Of a stretch of DNA of 64,000 nt, positions 43,804-53,734 are shown one piece after another. Under the pieces are notes generated by a model. It made no database searches and was not told the DNA's origin. It worked only from the letters and a program-made list of their open reading frames with translations. The stretch comes from a halophilic archaeon. GTDB lineage: Archaea; Halobacteriota; Halobacteria; Halobacteriales; Haladaptataceae. A program made the position numbers and the translations under genes. The stretch spans positions 1-64,000 of the forward strand of contig QNGA01000010.1 in assembly GCA_003298465.1 (NCBI GenBank), given 5' to 3'. Each line of letters starts with the position of its first letter. Positions within the stretch are counted from its first letter, which is position 1.

Positions 43804-44868
43804 TCACTCGTCCCGGTACGTCTGGAAGAGGTCGACGACGAGCGCCACGTCGTCGCGGGCTTCGGCGAACGTCGTGCGCACGTCGGCATCACCGCGGACG
43901 CAGTCGACGAAGTGCTCGAGTTCCCGTTTGAACGCCTCTTCCCGGGTCGGCGTGTAGACGGTGTCGGTGAGGTCGTCGACGCCCCGTTTCACTCGCAACG
44001 TTGCGGGGTTGTACCGGAGCATCGGATGGCCGAACTCGAGCCTGAGGAGACGGTCGGGCGCGTCGATCCGAACGTACTCCTCGAAGAAGCTACGACCCGA
44101 GAGACCGGTTTCGAGGACGCACCGTCTCCCGTCCTCGTACTCGAGCGTCGCCGTCGCGTACTTTCCGTCTGCGAAGATGTCGACGTGTCCGATCTCCTCG
44201 ACGCGACCGAAGAGCCCGCGGAGCACGTTCACGTCGTGACAGACGTGTTCGAGTTGGAAGTCGTACGCCCACGCGAGCGTTTCGTCGGTCGTGCCGATCG
44301 CTCGCTGGACCTGCCTCCTGCGCTCGTCGGCGCTGTCCTCCACGAACGCGTCCGGTAGCTCCGGGTCGACGAGGTCGTAGACCGCCGGAACGGTCCGGGC
44401 GTAATCCGGGTCGATGTCGAGGCAGGTGACGAGATCGACCTCCTCGACTCGGTCGAGTTCCTGCTTCGCCAACCGATACGCCGGTTCGTAGCGCTTGTTG
44501 TACGCGACCATCGCTGTCGCGTCGGCGTCGTCGGCAGCGTCGACGAGTCTGTCGGCGTCCTCGACCGTCACCGCGAGCGGTTTCTCGACGAGCGTGTCGA
44601 TTCCGGCCTCCAGGGCGGGGACGGCCACGTCCACGTGCGTGTGCATCGGCGTCGTGACGATTACGGCGTCCAGTTCGGACCCGAGATCCGCGATCAGTTC
44701 GGTCGGATCCGCGTATCGGTGCGGGACGGCGTACCGGTCGCCGACGGACTCGAGTACGTTTTCGGCGGGGTCGGCGATAGCGTGCAACTCCGTCTCGGGG
44801 AACGCGGCGACGTTCGGAACGTGCATGATCTGTGCGATGCGCCCACATCCGAGGACTCCGAACTGCAT
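43804..44868 (-). CDS. Gfo/Idh/MocA-family dehydrogenase
   Basis: 354 residues. N-terminal Rossmann motif FGVLGCGRIAQIMH, the conserved LVEKPLAVT (EKP), MVAYNKRYEPAY, and LEHVCHDVNVLRGLFG with the catalytic Asp/His region. This group includes inositol, glucose and other polyol dehydrogenases using NAD(P). Start at ATG 44868; upstream in-frame codons overlap the divergent promoter. In an inositol-type pathway it would be the IolG step; a sugar C1 dehydrogenase is an alternative. Confidence 0.88.
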   Translation of the reverse strand: MQFGVLGCGRIAQIMHVPNVAAFPETELHAIADPAENVLESVGDRYAVPHRYADPTELIADLGSELDAVIVTTPMHTHVDVAVPALEAGIDTLVEKPLAVTVEDADRLVDAADDADATAMVAYNKRYEPAYRLAKQELDRVEEVDLVTCLDIDPDYARTVPAVYDLVDPELPDAFVEDSADERRRQVQRAIGTTDETLAWAYDFQLEHVCHDVNVLRGLFGRVEEIGHVDIFADGKYATATLEYEDGRRCVLETGLSGRSFFEEYVRIDAPDRLLRLEFGHPMLRYNPATLRVKRGVDDLTDTVYTPTREEAFKRELEHFVDCVRGDADVRTTFAEARDDVALVVDLFQTYRDE

Positions 44869-44940
44869 CGCGTCCCTCAACGAGAGTCGGGGATAAAAAA
44901 GTGCGTATTGGTATCGATTAGCACTGTCCTGCGGGACCAC

Positions 44941-44948
44941 CTTTATAC
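44941..44948 (+). promoter_or_regulatory. TATA box of the D-2-hydroxyacid dehydrogenase gene
   Basis: ctttatac about 28 bases before ATG 44976, which decides that start over GTG 44958 (leaderless transcript). Confidence 0.6.
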
Positions 44949-44975
44949 ACTGGAACGGTGAAGCGTGGACAGCGC

Positions 44976-45986
44976 ATGAGCACCGACGGAGGGCCACCGT
45001 TCGTCGTCGGAGTGACCGGCGGGCGGCGGTTCGACCTCGGAGTCGAGCGACGAGTCTTCGAGGGACTGGACGTGCAACTCCGACCGGTCGGTATCGAAAC
45101 GACGGACGACGCGATCGACGCGTTCGCCGACGTCGACGCGGTAATCGACCGACTCCAGACCGCACCGTACACGACTGCGGTCGTCGAGTCGCTCGCGAAC
45201 TGTGCGGTCATCGCTCGCTGTGGCATCGGCGTCGATAGAATCGACACCGAGACGGCAGCGGAACGCGGAATGTACGTCGTCAACGTTCCGGACTACTGTC
45301 AGGACGAAGTAGCCGAGCACACGCTCCTCTTGCTGCTCGCGCTCACCCGGAACCTCGTCGAGTACGATTCGACGCTGAAAGCGGGCGTGTGGGAACGGCG
45401 GGTTCCGGACGCCGAGATCCATCGACTGAGCAGTTCGACGCTCGGACTGGTCGGATTCGGCAGTATCGCCAGAACCCTGGCACGGAAAGCGCAGGTGTTC
45501 GGCGTGGACGTCGTGGCGAGCGACCCCTACGTCGACGAAAGCGAGATGGCGTCCCACGGCGCGTCGAAACGAACGTTCGAGCGGGTGCTGGAAACCGCGG
45601 ACGTCGTCTCCGTCCACGCACCACTTACGGAGGAGACCAGGGGACTCGTCGACGCGGACGCGTTCCGGACGATGAAGGAGACGGCGGTACTGATCAACGT
45701 CTCGCGGGGAGAAATCGTCGTCGAGGACGCTCTGATCGCGGCGCTCGACGCCGGTGAGAAAGCGGGGGCGGGCCTCGACGTGTTCGAAACGGAGCCGTCG
45801 GGACGGCGAGTGCCGTTCGAGAGCGACCTCCGGAACCGGGACGACGTCGTTCTCACCCCGCACGTCGCGTGGTACTCCCGGGAGGCGGACCGGGAGCGTC
45901 GCCAGCAGGCCGCACGGGACGTCCGCCGCGTTCTCGAGGGGACGCGACCGGAGAACGCGGTGAACCGTCCCGACGGAGTGCCGTAG
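44976..45986 (+). CDS. D-isomer-specific 2-hydroxyacid dehydrogenase
   Basis: 336 residues. NAD-binding motif GLVGFGSIARTLA, and catalytic Arg in NVSRGEIV, Glu in LDVFETEP and His in LTPHVAWYS. The group resembles phosphoglycerate and glyoxylate/hydroxypyruvate reductases and CtBP-like proteins. It may reduce or oxidise a small hydroxy/keto acid produced in sugar-acid breakdown. Converges on the ThDP enzyme with 34 bases between stops. Confidence 0.88.
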   Translation: MSTDGGPPFVVGVTGGRRFDLGVERRVFEGLDVQLRPVGIETTDDAIDAFADVDAVIDRLQTAPYTTAVVESLANCAVIARCGIGVDRIDTETAAERGMYVVNVPDYCQDEVAEHTLLLLLALTRNLVEYDSTLKAGVWERRVPDAEIHRLSSSTLGLVGFGSIARTLARKAQVFGVDVVASDPYVDESEMASHGASKRTFERVLETADVVSVHAPLTEETRGLVDADAFRTMKETAVLINVSRGEIVVEDALIAALDAGEKAGAGLDVFETEPSGRRVPFESDLRNRDDVVLTPHVAWYSREADRERRQQAARDVRRVLEGTRPENAVNRPDGVP

Positions 45987-46020
45987 GTCGAATCGGTGAC
46001 CGACGGAAAGGGCGAGTGGA

Positions 46021-47760
46021 TCAGTTCTCGAGGTCGGCGAGGTCCCACTCGCCGGTGATGATCGCCCCCGAGTCGGGGTCGTCCGGCCGAACCATCGCCT
46101 CGACGACGGCCGGTCCGTCGTGTTCGAACGCGTCGTCGAGGACGTCGCCGAGGGCTTCGGGTTTCACGACTCGCTCGGCGAACTCGACGTTGAACGCGTC
46201 GGCGAGTTTCAGGTAATCGACGTCCGTCTCCGGGTCGAACTCGGTGTCGAGCACCCGGTCCCAGCCGTACTTCTCGACCTGCAGGTTCCGGATCGACTTC
46301 CAGCCGTGGTTGTTGAGGACGAGGTACACGAGGTCGACGTCGTGCTGGACCGCGCAGGCGACCTCCTGGTTGGTCTGGAGGAAACTGCCGTCGCCCTCGA
46401 CCGCGACGACCTGACGACCCGGACGAGCGAGTTTCGCGCCGATGGCGGCGGACACGCCGAAGCCCATCGTCGAGAACCCGCCGCAGGAGACGTTGGTTCG
46501 CGGTTCGTAGACCGGGAATTCGGGATTGGTCGTCTCCTGCGGCTGGCCCGCGCTGGAGACGACGATACCGTCTCGGTCCATGGACTCCCGGAGGGCCGCC
46601 AGAACTCGAGAGATGCTCATCGGCACGTCGTCGTCGGCTCTGCGCGCTTTGACCATCTCCTCCCATTCGTCCCAGAGTTCCTGGATCTCGTCGTAGTATT
46701 CGTTGCCCTCACTGTCGACCGGTTCGGTCCTGTCGGCCACCGCGTCGTGAATCTGGTTTGTGACGACTTTGGCGTCACCCTGTATGCCCACCTCGACCGG
46801 GTAGTTCTTGCCGATTTCGTGGGGGTCGATGTCGACGTGGACGAGTTCGCTCGGCGGAATCTCGAAGCTCACGCCCGGCTCGAACGACGAGGTGTGGAGA
46901 TCCGAGAACCGCACGCCGATGGCGAGGATAACGTCGGCGCTGCTGGCGAGTTCGTTGGCCGCGGTACTCCCGATCCAGCCCGCGTAGCCGACGAAAAGGT
47001 CGTGGTCCTCGGGAATGACTCCCTTCCCCTGGAAGGTGGGACTGACCGGCGCTTGCAGGTACTCGGCGAGGGCCCGGACCTCGTCCCACGCCTCGGACAG
47101 CTGACACCCACCGCCCGGGACGATGACGGGGCGATCGGCGTTCACCAGCAGGTCGGCGGCCGCCGCGACCGACTCGGGGTCGCCACCGGGGCGGCTCTGC
47201 ACCCGCGAGCGCTCCGGATTGGGAATCTCCACGTCGGCCACGGCACCCTGCACGTCCATCGGCACTTCGACGTGAACCGGGCCGGGACGACCGGTCAGCG
47301 CCTCCTGAAAGGCACGCCGAAGAACTCGCGGCAGTCGCTCGACGTCGTCGACTACGAAACTCTGTTTCGTGATAGGTTCCATCACGCTCGGGAAGTCGCC
47401 CGGCTTCTTGCGCTCGATCTCCTGCAAGATGCCTTCCCCGTACTCGTGGGTCTGTGGACCGCCGGTGAACACGACCATCGGAATCGAATCGACGAAGGCC
47501 GTCGCGACTCCCGTTACGGTGTTCGTCGCCCCTGGCCCGATGGAAGTGAACACGGCCAGCGGTTTCCCGCTCGCACGAGCGTATCCGTCCGCGAGGTGGG
47601 CCGCCCCCTGTTCGTGTCGAGGCTGTATCACCTCTACGTCGGAGTCGTTGAACGCGTCCAGCAGGTTCGTGCTTCCGTGTCCCGGAATGCCGACCAGATA
47701 CTCGACCCCTTCCTTTTCGAGATACTCGGCGATGATCTCGCCCCCGTTGCGCTCCGCCAT
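46021..47760 (-). CDS. Thiamine diphosphate-dependent enzyme, acetolactate synthase/IolD-like fold
   Basis: 579 residues in three domains. Catalytic Glu in PRHEQGAAHLADGYARASG, middle domain about 200-330, and the ThDP motif GDGSFLQTNQEVACAVQ ending in LVLNN. The superfamily includes acetolactate synthase, glyoxylate carboligase, sulfoacetaldehyde acetyltransferase and the inositol-pathway hydrolase IolD. Context with IolE-like, MmsA-like and Gfo/Idh/MocA genes makes IolD-like ring cleavage attractive, but a carboligase acting on an aldehyde is equally possible. ATG 47760 chosen (MAERNGGEIIAEYL); ATG 47775 is less likely. Confidence 0.8.
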   Translation of the reverse strand: MAERNGGEIIAEYLEKEGVEYLVGIPGHGSTNLLDAFNDSDVEVIQPRHEQGAAHLADGYARASGKPLAVFTSIGPGATNTVTGVATAFVDSIPMVVFTGGPQTHEYGEGILQEIERKKPGDFPSVMEPITKQSFVVDDVERLPRVLRRAFQEALTGRPGPVHVEVPMDVQGAVADVEIPNPERSRVQSRPGGDPESVAAAADLLVNADRPVIVPGGGCQLSEAWDEVRALAEYLQAPVSPTFQGKGVIPEDHDLFVGYAGWIGSTAANELASSADVILAIGVRFSDLHTSSFEPGVSFEIPPSELVHVDIDPHEIGKNYPVEVGIQGDAKVVTNQIHDAVADRTEPVDSEGNEYYDEIQELWDEWEEMVKARRADDDVPMSISRVLAALRESMDRDGIVVSSAGQPQETTNPEFPVYEPRTNVSCGGFSTMGFGVSAAIGAKLARPGRQVVAVEGDGSFLQTNQEVACAVQHDVDLVYLVLNNHGWKSIRNLQVEKYGWDRVLDTEFDPETDVDYLKLADAFNVEFAERVVKPEALGDVLDDAFEHDGPAVVEAMVRPDDPDSGAIITGEWDLADLEN

Positions 47761-47866
47761 GACAACGAACACCATCGACGATTCGGCGCTTAAAGATTCG
47801 GCTTCCGATACTACTTCTGTTAGCTCGTCGAGAGAAACGAACGGTCGACGGCAGCGGCCCGCCGAA

Positions 47867-48670
47867 TCACCACATGAAGTCGGGGCTTTCCAGCCGCACC
47901 GTCCGGTCGATGGCCTCGATGCGAGCCACGTCCTCGTCGTCGAGTTCCAGGTCGAGCGCGGCGTAGTTGTCCCGGACGTGCTCCTCGCTGGTGGCCTTCG
48001 GAATCGGTACTACCTCCTCCTTCGACAGTAACCACGCCAGCGACACCCGGGCCTCGCTGACGCCGTGTTTGGCCGCGATCTCCCGCAACGCCGGCACGTC
48101 GAACACGTTCCCTTGCGCCAGCGGCGAGTAGGCCACGAGAGACAGGTTTCGGTCGCGGAGGAAATCGAGCAACTCCTCCTGCTGGAGCAGCGGATGCATC
48201 TCCACCTGGTTCGCCAGAATCGGCGCGTCGGAGACCGCCAGCGCGTCCCGGAGGTGGTCGACGGTGAAGTTGCTGACTCCCAGGTGGCGTATCGCACCGT
48301 CGTCCCGGAGGTCGTTCACGACGGGGAACACCACTTCGGGGTCGTAGTCGTCGGTCGGCCAGTGGACGTACAGCAGGTCGATGACGTCGACGCCGAGCGC
48401 CTCGCGGCTCTCGGCGACCGCGGCTCTGACGTACTCCGGCGTCGGCTCCGGTTCCGTGAAGTGCCCGAACTTCGTCGCGACGAACAGGTCGTCGCGGTCG
48501 ATTCCCGACCGTCTGATTCCCTCGCCGACGACGTCCTCGTTTTCGTACATCCGTGCCGTGTCGACGTGCCGGTACCCGACGTCGATAGCAGTGGCCACGG
48601 CCTCCGCTCCCCGTTCGCCGCTCACGTCGTACGTTCCGTACCCGAGCCGCGGAATACTCGTCCCGCGCAT
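47867..48670 (-). CDS. Aldo/keto reductase
   Basis: 267 residues, complete AKR barrel. Catalytic tetrad: Asp and Tyr in GYRHVDTARMYENED, Lys in VATKFGHF and His in LLYVHWPTDDY. C-terminal VVPIPKATSEEHVRDN is the usual NADPH-binding loop. Closest in style to 2,5-diketo-gluconate reductases. Likely reduces a keto sugar or aldehyde. Same strand as the ThDP gene, about 107 bases upstream. Confidence 0.9.
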   Translation of the reverse strand: MRGTSIPRLGYGTYDVSGERGAEAVATAIDVGYRHVDTARMYENEDVVGEGIRRSGIDRDDLFVATKFGHFTEPEPTPEYVRAAVAESREALGVDVIDLLYVHWPTDDYDPEVVFPVVNDLRDDGAIRHLGVSNFTVDHLRDALAVSDAPILANQVEMHPLLQQEELLDFLRDRNLSLVAYSPLAQGNVFDVPALREIAAKHGVSEARVSLAWLLSKEEVVPIPKATSEEHVRDNYAALDLELDDEDVARIEAIDRTVRLESPDFMW

Positions 48671-48939
48671 AGCCGGACTACACCGAGCACGACCGTAAAG
48701 CTATCTCGGAGACCCGTCGTCCCCCGACGGGGCCGTCCTCGGGAGACGGCCGTGAGGGGTCGGTTCCACCGGTCGTCGGCGAGGTCGACGGGGGTTACGG
48801 TGACCGTTTCCGCCAGTCGACCCTTCGTTGAGCACCGACGACGAGGACGTGAGGGCCGTCCCCGTGAACGTTCACCCGCCGTCGCGGATGTCGACCGACG
48901 CGAAACAGTGATGTCGACGGTCGACGACTATCCATCCCT

Positions 48940-49725
48940 ATGGGGCGAGTTAGCTACGACTACACCGGCGAGACCGTCGTCGTCACGGGTGGAAGCTCCG
49001 GAATCGGCCGGGAGATAGCGGTACGGTTCGGGGAGGCCGGAGCCACCGTGATCAACGGAGACGTGCGCGAACGACCGAAGGACCGGGGAGAAGAGAGGCC
49101 GACTCACGAGGCGATACGGGAGGCCGGCGGGCAGGCCGAGTTCGTCGAAACCGACGTCTCGGACCCGAACGCGTTACGCACGCTCGTCGCGTCGGCCGAC
49201 GAGTACGGCGGCGTCGACGTCATGGCGAACAACGCGGGGTGGTTCCTCGAATCGCCGCTCCGGGACGTGAGCCCCGAAGAGTTCGACCGAATCACGTCGA
49301 TCAACGCCGGTGGAGTCTTCTTCGGCTGTCAGGCGTCGGCCGACGACATGATAGCGCGCGGCGAGCCGGGCGCCATCGTCAACACCGCCTCGATCAGTTC
49401 GACGCACGCGCAGAGGAACCAGATCCCGTACGACGCGACGAAGGGCGCCGTCCGGATGATAACCCGCGGTGCGGCGCTGGAACTGGCGGACCACGACATC
49501 AGAGTCAACGCGGTCGCGCCGGGTCACATCGCGACGGAGTTCGGGAGCGGCGCCGAGAAGAAAAAAGAGGCGGTCGCCGCGGGCGAGGTGGCCAAGCCGG
49601 TTCCCATCCAGCGCGCGGGCACGCCGGAGGACGTCGCCGGTGCGGTCCTCTTTCTCGCCAGCGAGGACGCCTCCTACGTCACCGGTGAACTCCTCTACGT
49701 CGACGGGGGGTGGCAGGTGTACTGA
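48940..49725 (+). CDS. Short-chain dehydrogenase/reductase, canonical
   Basis: 261 residues. TGGSSGIGREIA cofactor motif, NNAGW, catalytic Ser in NTASISS and YDATKGAV (Tyr and Lys), VNAVAPGHIATEF, and the C-terminal YVTGELLYVDGGW. A polyol or sugar dehydrogenase by context. Converges on the LLM gene with 12 bases between stops. Unlike the SDR at 29786 its active site is intact. Confidence 0.9.
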   Translation: MGRVSYDYTGETVVVTGGSSGIGREIAVRFGEAGATVINGDVRERPKDRGEERPTHEAIREAGGQAEFVETDVSDPNALRTLVASADEYGGVDVMANNAGWFLESPLRDVSPEEFDRITSINAGGVFFGCQASADDMIARGEPGAIVNTASISSTHAQRNQIPYDATKGAVRMITRGAALELADHDIRVNAVAPGHIATEFGSGAEKKKEAVAAGEVAKPVPIQRAGTPEDVAGAVLFLASEDASYVTGELLYVDGGWQVY

Positions 49726-49737
49726 GACGGCTCCCGC

Positions 49738-50715
49738 TCAGAGCGACGGAACGACCTCGTCGCCCATCACCTCGAAGAGTCGTTCGGGTTCGGGGCTCGT
49801 GTTCGCGACGGCGATGCGGTCGAACCCCATCGCCGCGTACTCCTCCAGTCGGGCGGCGAGCGTCGACGGGTCGTCGGCGACGAGGAACTTCTCCTCGACC
49901 TGCTCCCGGGTGGCCTTCTCGCCCTCGGCCTCGATCCGCTTCGGATTCGCGAGCCCACGGTCGAAGACGTCCTGCGTCGTCGCCCACCACGGCCGCGTCC
50001 CCTCGACCGCCCGCTCGTAGTCCGGGTCGTACGACGCGATGACCAACAGCGTCGTCTCTATCGCGTCGGGGTCGCGTCCCTCCTCCGTCGCGTAGCGGCG
50101 GACGGCCGGAGAGAGGCGGTCCGTGTACTCGTCGCCTTTGATGACCGTGACGAACCCGTCCGCGTAGCGGGCGGCGAGCCGTGCGGTGTTCGGGCCGTTC
50201 GCGGCGACGTGGACTTCGGGGGGCGTCTCGGGCATCGTGTACAGTTTCGCGTCGTCCAACTGGAACCGTTCCCCCTCGTACGTGACGAAGTCGTCTTCGT
50301 CCCAGAGCCGGTGGACGATTTCGAGCGTCTCTTCGAGACGGTCGCGACGCTCGGAGTACTCCGGCCAGTCGAACCCGAGCGGCGTCTCGTTCATCGCCTC
50401 GCCGGTGCTCAGCCCCAGCACGACGCGCTCGTCGTGCATCTCCTGAAGCGTCGCGAACGCCTGCGCGACGACGCCGGGATGGTAGTGGCCGGTCGCGGGC
50501 GTCACGCAGGTGCCGATCGGAAGGGAGACGCGCTCGGTGGCGGCCCCCATCCACGACCACGCGAACCCGGCTTCCGCGTCGGTGTGGAACCACGGATGGA
50601 AGTGGTCTGACGTCCAGACGAAGTCATAACCGGCGTCCTCGGCGCGCTCCGCGTACGACAGTAGCTGCCTCGGGCTGTACTGCTCCTGGTGCGCCATGTA
50701 GTCGATTGAAACCAT
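49738..50715 (-). CDS. F420-dependent LLM-class oxidoreductase (TIGR03557-like)
   Basis: 325 residues, luciferase-like TIM barrel. FVWTSDHFHPWFHTDAEAG with the active-site His/Trp area, RVSLPIGTCVTPATGHYHPGVVAQAFATL, and VVLGLSTGEAMNE match the F420-dependent glucose-6-phosphate dehydrogenase group. Haloarchaea make F420, so hydride transfer between F420 and a sugar or alcohol is plausible. It adds an F420-linked redox step to an otherwise NAD(P)-based island. Confidence 0.85.
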   Translation of the reverse strand: MVSIDYMAHQEQYSPRQLLSYAERAEDAGYDFVWTSDHFHPWFHTDAEAGFAWSWMGAATERVSLPIGTCVTPATGHYHPGVVAQAFATLQEMHDERVVLGLSTGEAMNETPLGFDWPEYSERRDRLEETLEIVHRLWDEDDFVTYEGERFQLDDAKLYTMPETPPEVHVAANGPNTARLAARYADGFVTVIKGDEYTDRLSPAVRRYATEEGRDPDAIETTLLVIASYDPDYERAVEGTRPWWATTQDVFDRGLANPKRIEAEGEKATREQVEEKFLVADDPSTLAARLEEYAAMGFDRIAVANTSPEPERLFEVMGDEVVPSL

Positions 50716-51055
50716 GTGTCGGTAGGTTCGAACGCGTCGCTGACGGCGAGTACCGGAGAGGGGTTCGCCACCGCGTCGCCGACGACCCTGAATCCGACGA
50801 CGACGCTACCGTCGGAGACCCCGCCGTCGTCGAGCGCCCTCGTATCGACCCGACCATCGCGTCGACCGCGGAAGACTACCGCGTTCACGAGTCACCCTCT
50901 CTCGCCGTCGAGACCGTTTCTCCCGTTGAACGGGCACCGTGGGTCGACATAAGCTTTCGGTGCGCCTCGCCGTGCTCGGGACCGATACGGCCCGGCCGAA
51001 CGACGCCGTCGGGGTCACCCGAACCGTTAATACTCCGACCGTGGACGGAGTAGCC

Positions 51056-51853
51056 ATGTCGGTGGGGTACTCGACTATCATGTACGATATCGACGAGACG
51101 GACAGAGCGATAAGCGACATCGGGGCGTGTCGCTACGACGGCATCGAGTTCAGCCTCCCGGAGATCCGTGCGTGCGGTCCGGACGAGATACGAGACCGCT
51201 GCGCCCGGCACGACCTCGAACCGTACTGCGTGATGGGGGAGTGGCTCGAATCCGACGAACAGGTCGAGCGGGTGGCAGCGGGGGCGTCGCTGGTGGCGGA
51301 CGCCGGCGTCACCCGATACGGACTGCTCCCCCCGCGGCGGCGACTCGTCGGCGAGAGCACGTTCGAGCGGTGGTTGAGCGACCTCTGCGAGGCGTGTGCC
51401 GACGCGGACGTCACGCCGCTGCTCCACCACCACGGCGCGACGCTCGTCGAACGGCCAAGCGAGATACGGACGTGGCTCGACGCGGGGCCGTCGAACCTGC
51501 GGCTCCTCTTCGACACCGCCCACTACTACCCGTACGGCGACGTTCGGGACGGGGTCGACCGGTTCGCGGACGACATCGGATACGTCCACTTCAAGGACGT
51601 TCGCCCACCGCACGGGTTCGAGGACCACGTCGAAGCGCTCACCGCGGCGAACTTCAACCTCGATCACGTCATCAACTACTTCCGATCGTTCACGGATCTC
51701 GGCGACGGCGAAATCGAGTTCGAGGACGTTCGGGACCGACTTCGAACGGTGGGCTACGACGGGCCGATCACCGTCGAAGTGGAGAACAGACACCGGAAGC
51801 CGCTCGTTCACGCGAAGGAGAACTACGACTTCTACCACGAGCGCGTCCGCTGA
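51056..51853 (+). CDS. TIM-barrel sugar isomerase/epimerase, IolE/IolO-like
   Basis: 265 residues. Family marks: YDGIEFSLPEIRA (first Glu), TPLLHHHGATLVE (His), LRLLFDTAHYYPYGD (Asp/His), YVHFKDVRPP (His) and ITVEVENRH (last Glu), which together make the divalent-metal site. The group contains inosose dehydratase, keto-sugar 3-epimerases and xylose isomerase-like enzymes. Start at ATG 51056; upstream in-frame codons overlap the divergent promoter. Fits an inositol or keto-uronate route, not proven. Confidence 0.85.
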   Translation: MSVGYSTIMYDIDETDRAISDIGACRYDGIEFSLPEIRACGPDEIRDRCARHDLEPYCVMGEWLESDEQVERVAAGASLVADAGVTRYGLLPPRRRLVGESTFERWLSDLCEACADADVTPLLHHHGATLVERPSEIRTWLDAGPSNLRLLFDTAHYYPYGDVRDGVDRFADDIGYVHFKDVRPPHGFEDHVEALTAANFNLDHVINYFRSFTDLGDGEIEFEDVRDRLRTVGYDGPITVEVENRHRKPLVHAKENYDFYHERVR

Positions 51854-51985
51854 ATCGGAAATCCGTCCGTCTCGAATCGACCGACGGGGGCCGAAGGAAG
51901 CCGACCGGGGCCGAACGCGTCGACCGAGGGGTGACCGGGAACGAGCGTGGTCCGAGAAGAACCGCGGCGAACCGACCGCTCGGCG

Positions 51986-53485
51986 CTAGCTGTACCAGCG
52001 CTCCATCACGACTTTCTTCTCGGTGTAGAACTGGACCGCGTCCTCGCCCTGCGCGTGGGTGTCTCCGAAGAACGAGTCCTTCCGGCCGCCGAAGTGGAAA
52101 AAGCCCATCGGGGCGCAGACGCCGACGTTCACTCCGACGTTGCCGGCGTCGACCTCGTACTTGTACCTGCGGGCCTCGCTCCCCCGCTCGGTGAAGATGG
52201 ACGAGGCGTTGCCGTACCGGGTCGAGTTGACCATCTCGACGGCCTCGTCTAAGTCGTCGGCGCGTGCGAGGCACAACACCGGGCCGAAAATCTCCTCCTG
52301 GGCGATCGCCATGTCGGACGTGACGCCTTCGAGGATGGTCGGTCCGAGGAAGTTGCCGTCGTCGTGGTCGGGAAGTTCGAAGTCGCGGCCGTCGAGGACG
52401 AGGTCGGCCCCCTCGTCGAGGGCTTCGTCGACCATCGCGACCACGCTCTCGCGGGCGTCCTCCGTGATCAGCGGGCCGACGTCGGTGTCCTCGTCGAGGC
52501 CGTTTCCGACGACGAGTTCCTCCGTGTTCGAGACGACTTCCTCGCGCAGGTCGTCGTACACGTCGCCGACGCCGACCACGACGTCGTTCGCGAGACAGCG
52601 CTCGCCCGCGTTTCCGTACACCGAACCGACGATGTTCGGAACGGCGTCGTCCAGGGTGGCGCTGGGAGTGACGACCGCGTAGTTTTTCGCGCCGCCCTGC
52701 GCCTGGACGCGCTTTCCGTGCCGGGCGGCGGTTTCGTAGACGTGTTTCGCGACGGGCGTGCTACCGACGAACGAGACCCCTTCGACGTCCGGATGTTCGA
52801 GTATCGCGTTCACCGCGTCGGCCGCGCCGTTGACGAGATTGACGACGCCATCGGGAAGTCCGACCGCTTCGATAGCCTCCACGATGAGTTGCGAACTCAG
52901 CGGGACCCGCTCGCTCGGCTTGAGGACGAACGTGTTCCCGGTCGCGACGGCGTACGGCAGGAACCACAGCGGAATCATCGCCGGGAAGTTGAACGGAGTG
53001 ATAGCCGCGAAGACGCCGAGCGGTTGGCGGACGGCCGTTTCGTCCATGCCCGCGGTCACGTCCTCGACGGTTCCACTCCCCTCACGCATCATGTTCGGGA
53101 TGCCGGCCGCGACCTCGACGTTTTCGATTCCGCGTCGGACCTCGCCGCGTGCTTCCGCGACGGTCTTGCCGTGTTCGCGGGAGAGCGTTCGTGCGATGTC
53201 CTCGTGGCGTTTCTCCAGCTCCTGCTTGAGGTCGAACAGGTACTGGACGCGGTCGACCGGGGGTACCCGCCGCCAGGATTCGAACGCTTCGCTCGCGGCG
53301 TCGACGGCCGTATCCACGTCGCGGTCGGCCGACAGCGTCACCGTCGCCAGTTCCTCACCAGTCGCCGGATTCGTTACCGGAAGAGACGTTTCGGCGGTAG
53401 CGTCCACCCACTCCCCGTCGACGTAGTTACTGACGGAGTCGGGCACCGCAGGAGCGTCTCCCGCCTCTTCTTGCTTGCTCGTCAT
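51986..53485 (-). CDS. mmsA: Aldehyde dehydrogenase of the methylmalonate-semialdehyde type
   Basis: 499 residues. NYVDGEWVDA at the start, FNFPAMIPLWFLPYAVATGN, SFVGSTPVAKHVYE cofactor region, GGAKNYAVV (this subgroup lacks the usual general-base Glu here), and GNAGERCLAN with the catalytic Cys. These enzymes convert (methyl)malonate semialdehyde to propionyl- or acetyl-CoA and are the last step of inositol and valine breakdown. Start at ATG 53485; the longer in-frame extension is upstream DNA. Divergent from the IclR gene. Confidence 0.85.
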   Translation of the reverse strand: MTSKQEEAGDAPAVPDSVSNYVDGEWVDATAETSLPVTNPATGEELATVTLSADRDVDTAVDAASEAFESWRRVPPVDRVQYLFDLKQELEKRHEDIARTLSREHGKTVAEARGEVRRGIENVEVAAGIPNMMREGSGTVEDVTAGMDETAVRQPLGVFAAITPFNFPAMIPLWFLPYAVATGNTFVLKPSERVPLSSQLIVEAIEAVGLPDGVVNLVNGAADAVNAILEHPDVEGVSFVGSTPVAKHVYETAARHGKRVQAQGGAKNYAVVTPSATLDDAVPNIVGSVYGNAGERCLANDVVVGVGDVYDDLREEVVSNTEELVVGNGLDEDTDVGPLITEDARESVVAMVDEALDEGADLVLDGRDFELPDHDDGNFLGPTILEGVTSDMAIAQEEIFGPVLCLARADDLDEAVEMVNSTRYGNASSIFTERGSEARRYKYEVDAGNVGVNVGVCAPMGFFHFGGRKDSFFGDTHAQGEDAVQFYTEKKVVMERWYS

Positions 53486-53734
53486 ACCCGTAGAACTACT
53501 CTGCACGGTTACAAAGGCATTACGTCCACTCTGGCGGGAAGAGACGGAAACCGCACGTTCGAGGACTTCAAACGACGTCCGACGTACGGACGCGTTCCGG
53601 GACCGCTCGTTCCGGCCGTATCCGTCGTACGACGCCGACGAAGCGTCCATCTACCCGCTCTCGGAGAGCGACCGGGCAACGGCCTCGTTTGAACCACACG
53701 AACAGTTATGTGGGAACGAGTGGTAACGCGTCGT

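Noticed and set aside
46120..47793. 557-codon plus-strand frame opposite the ThDP enzyme
   Set aside because: Mirror frame of a gene with complete catalytic motifs.
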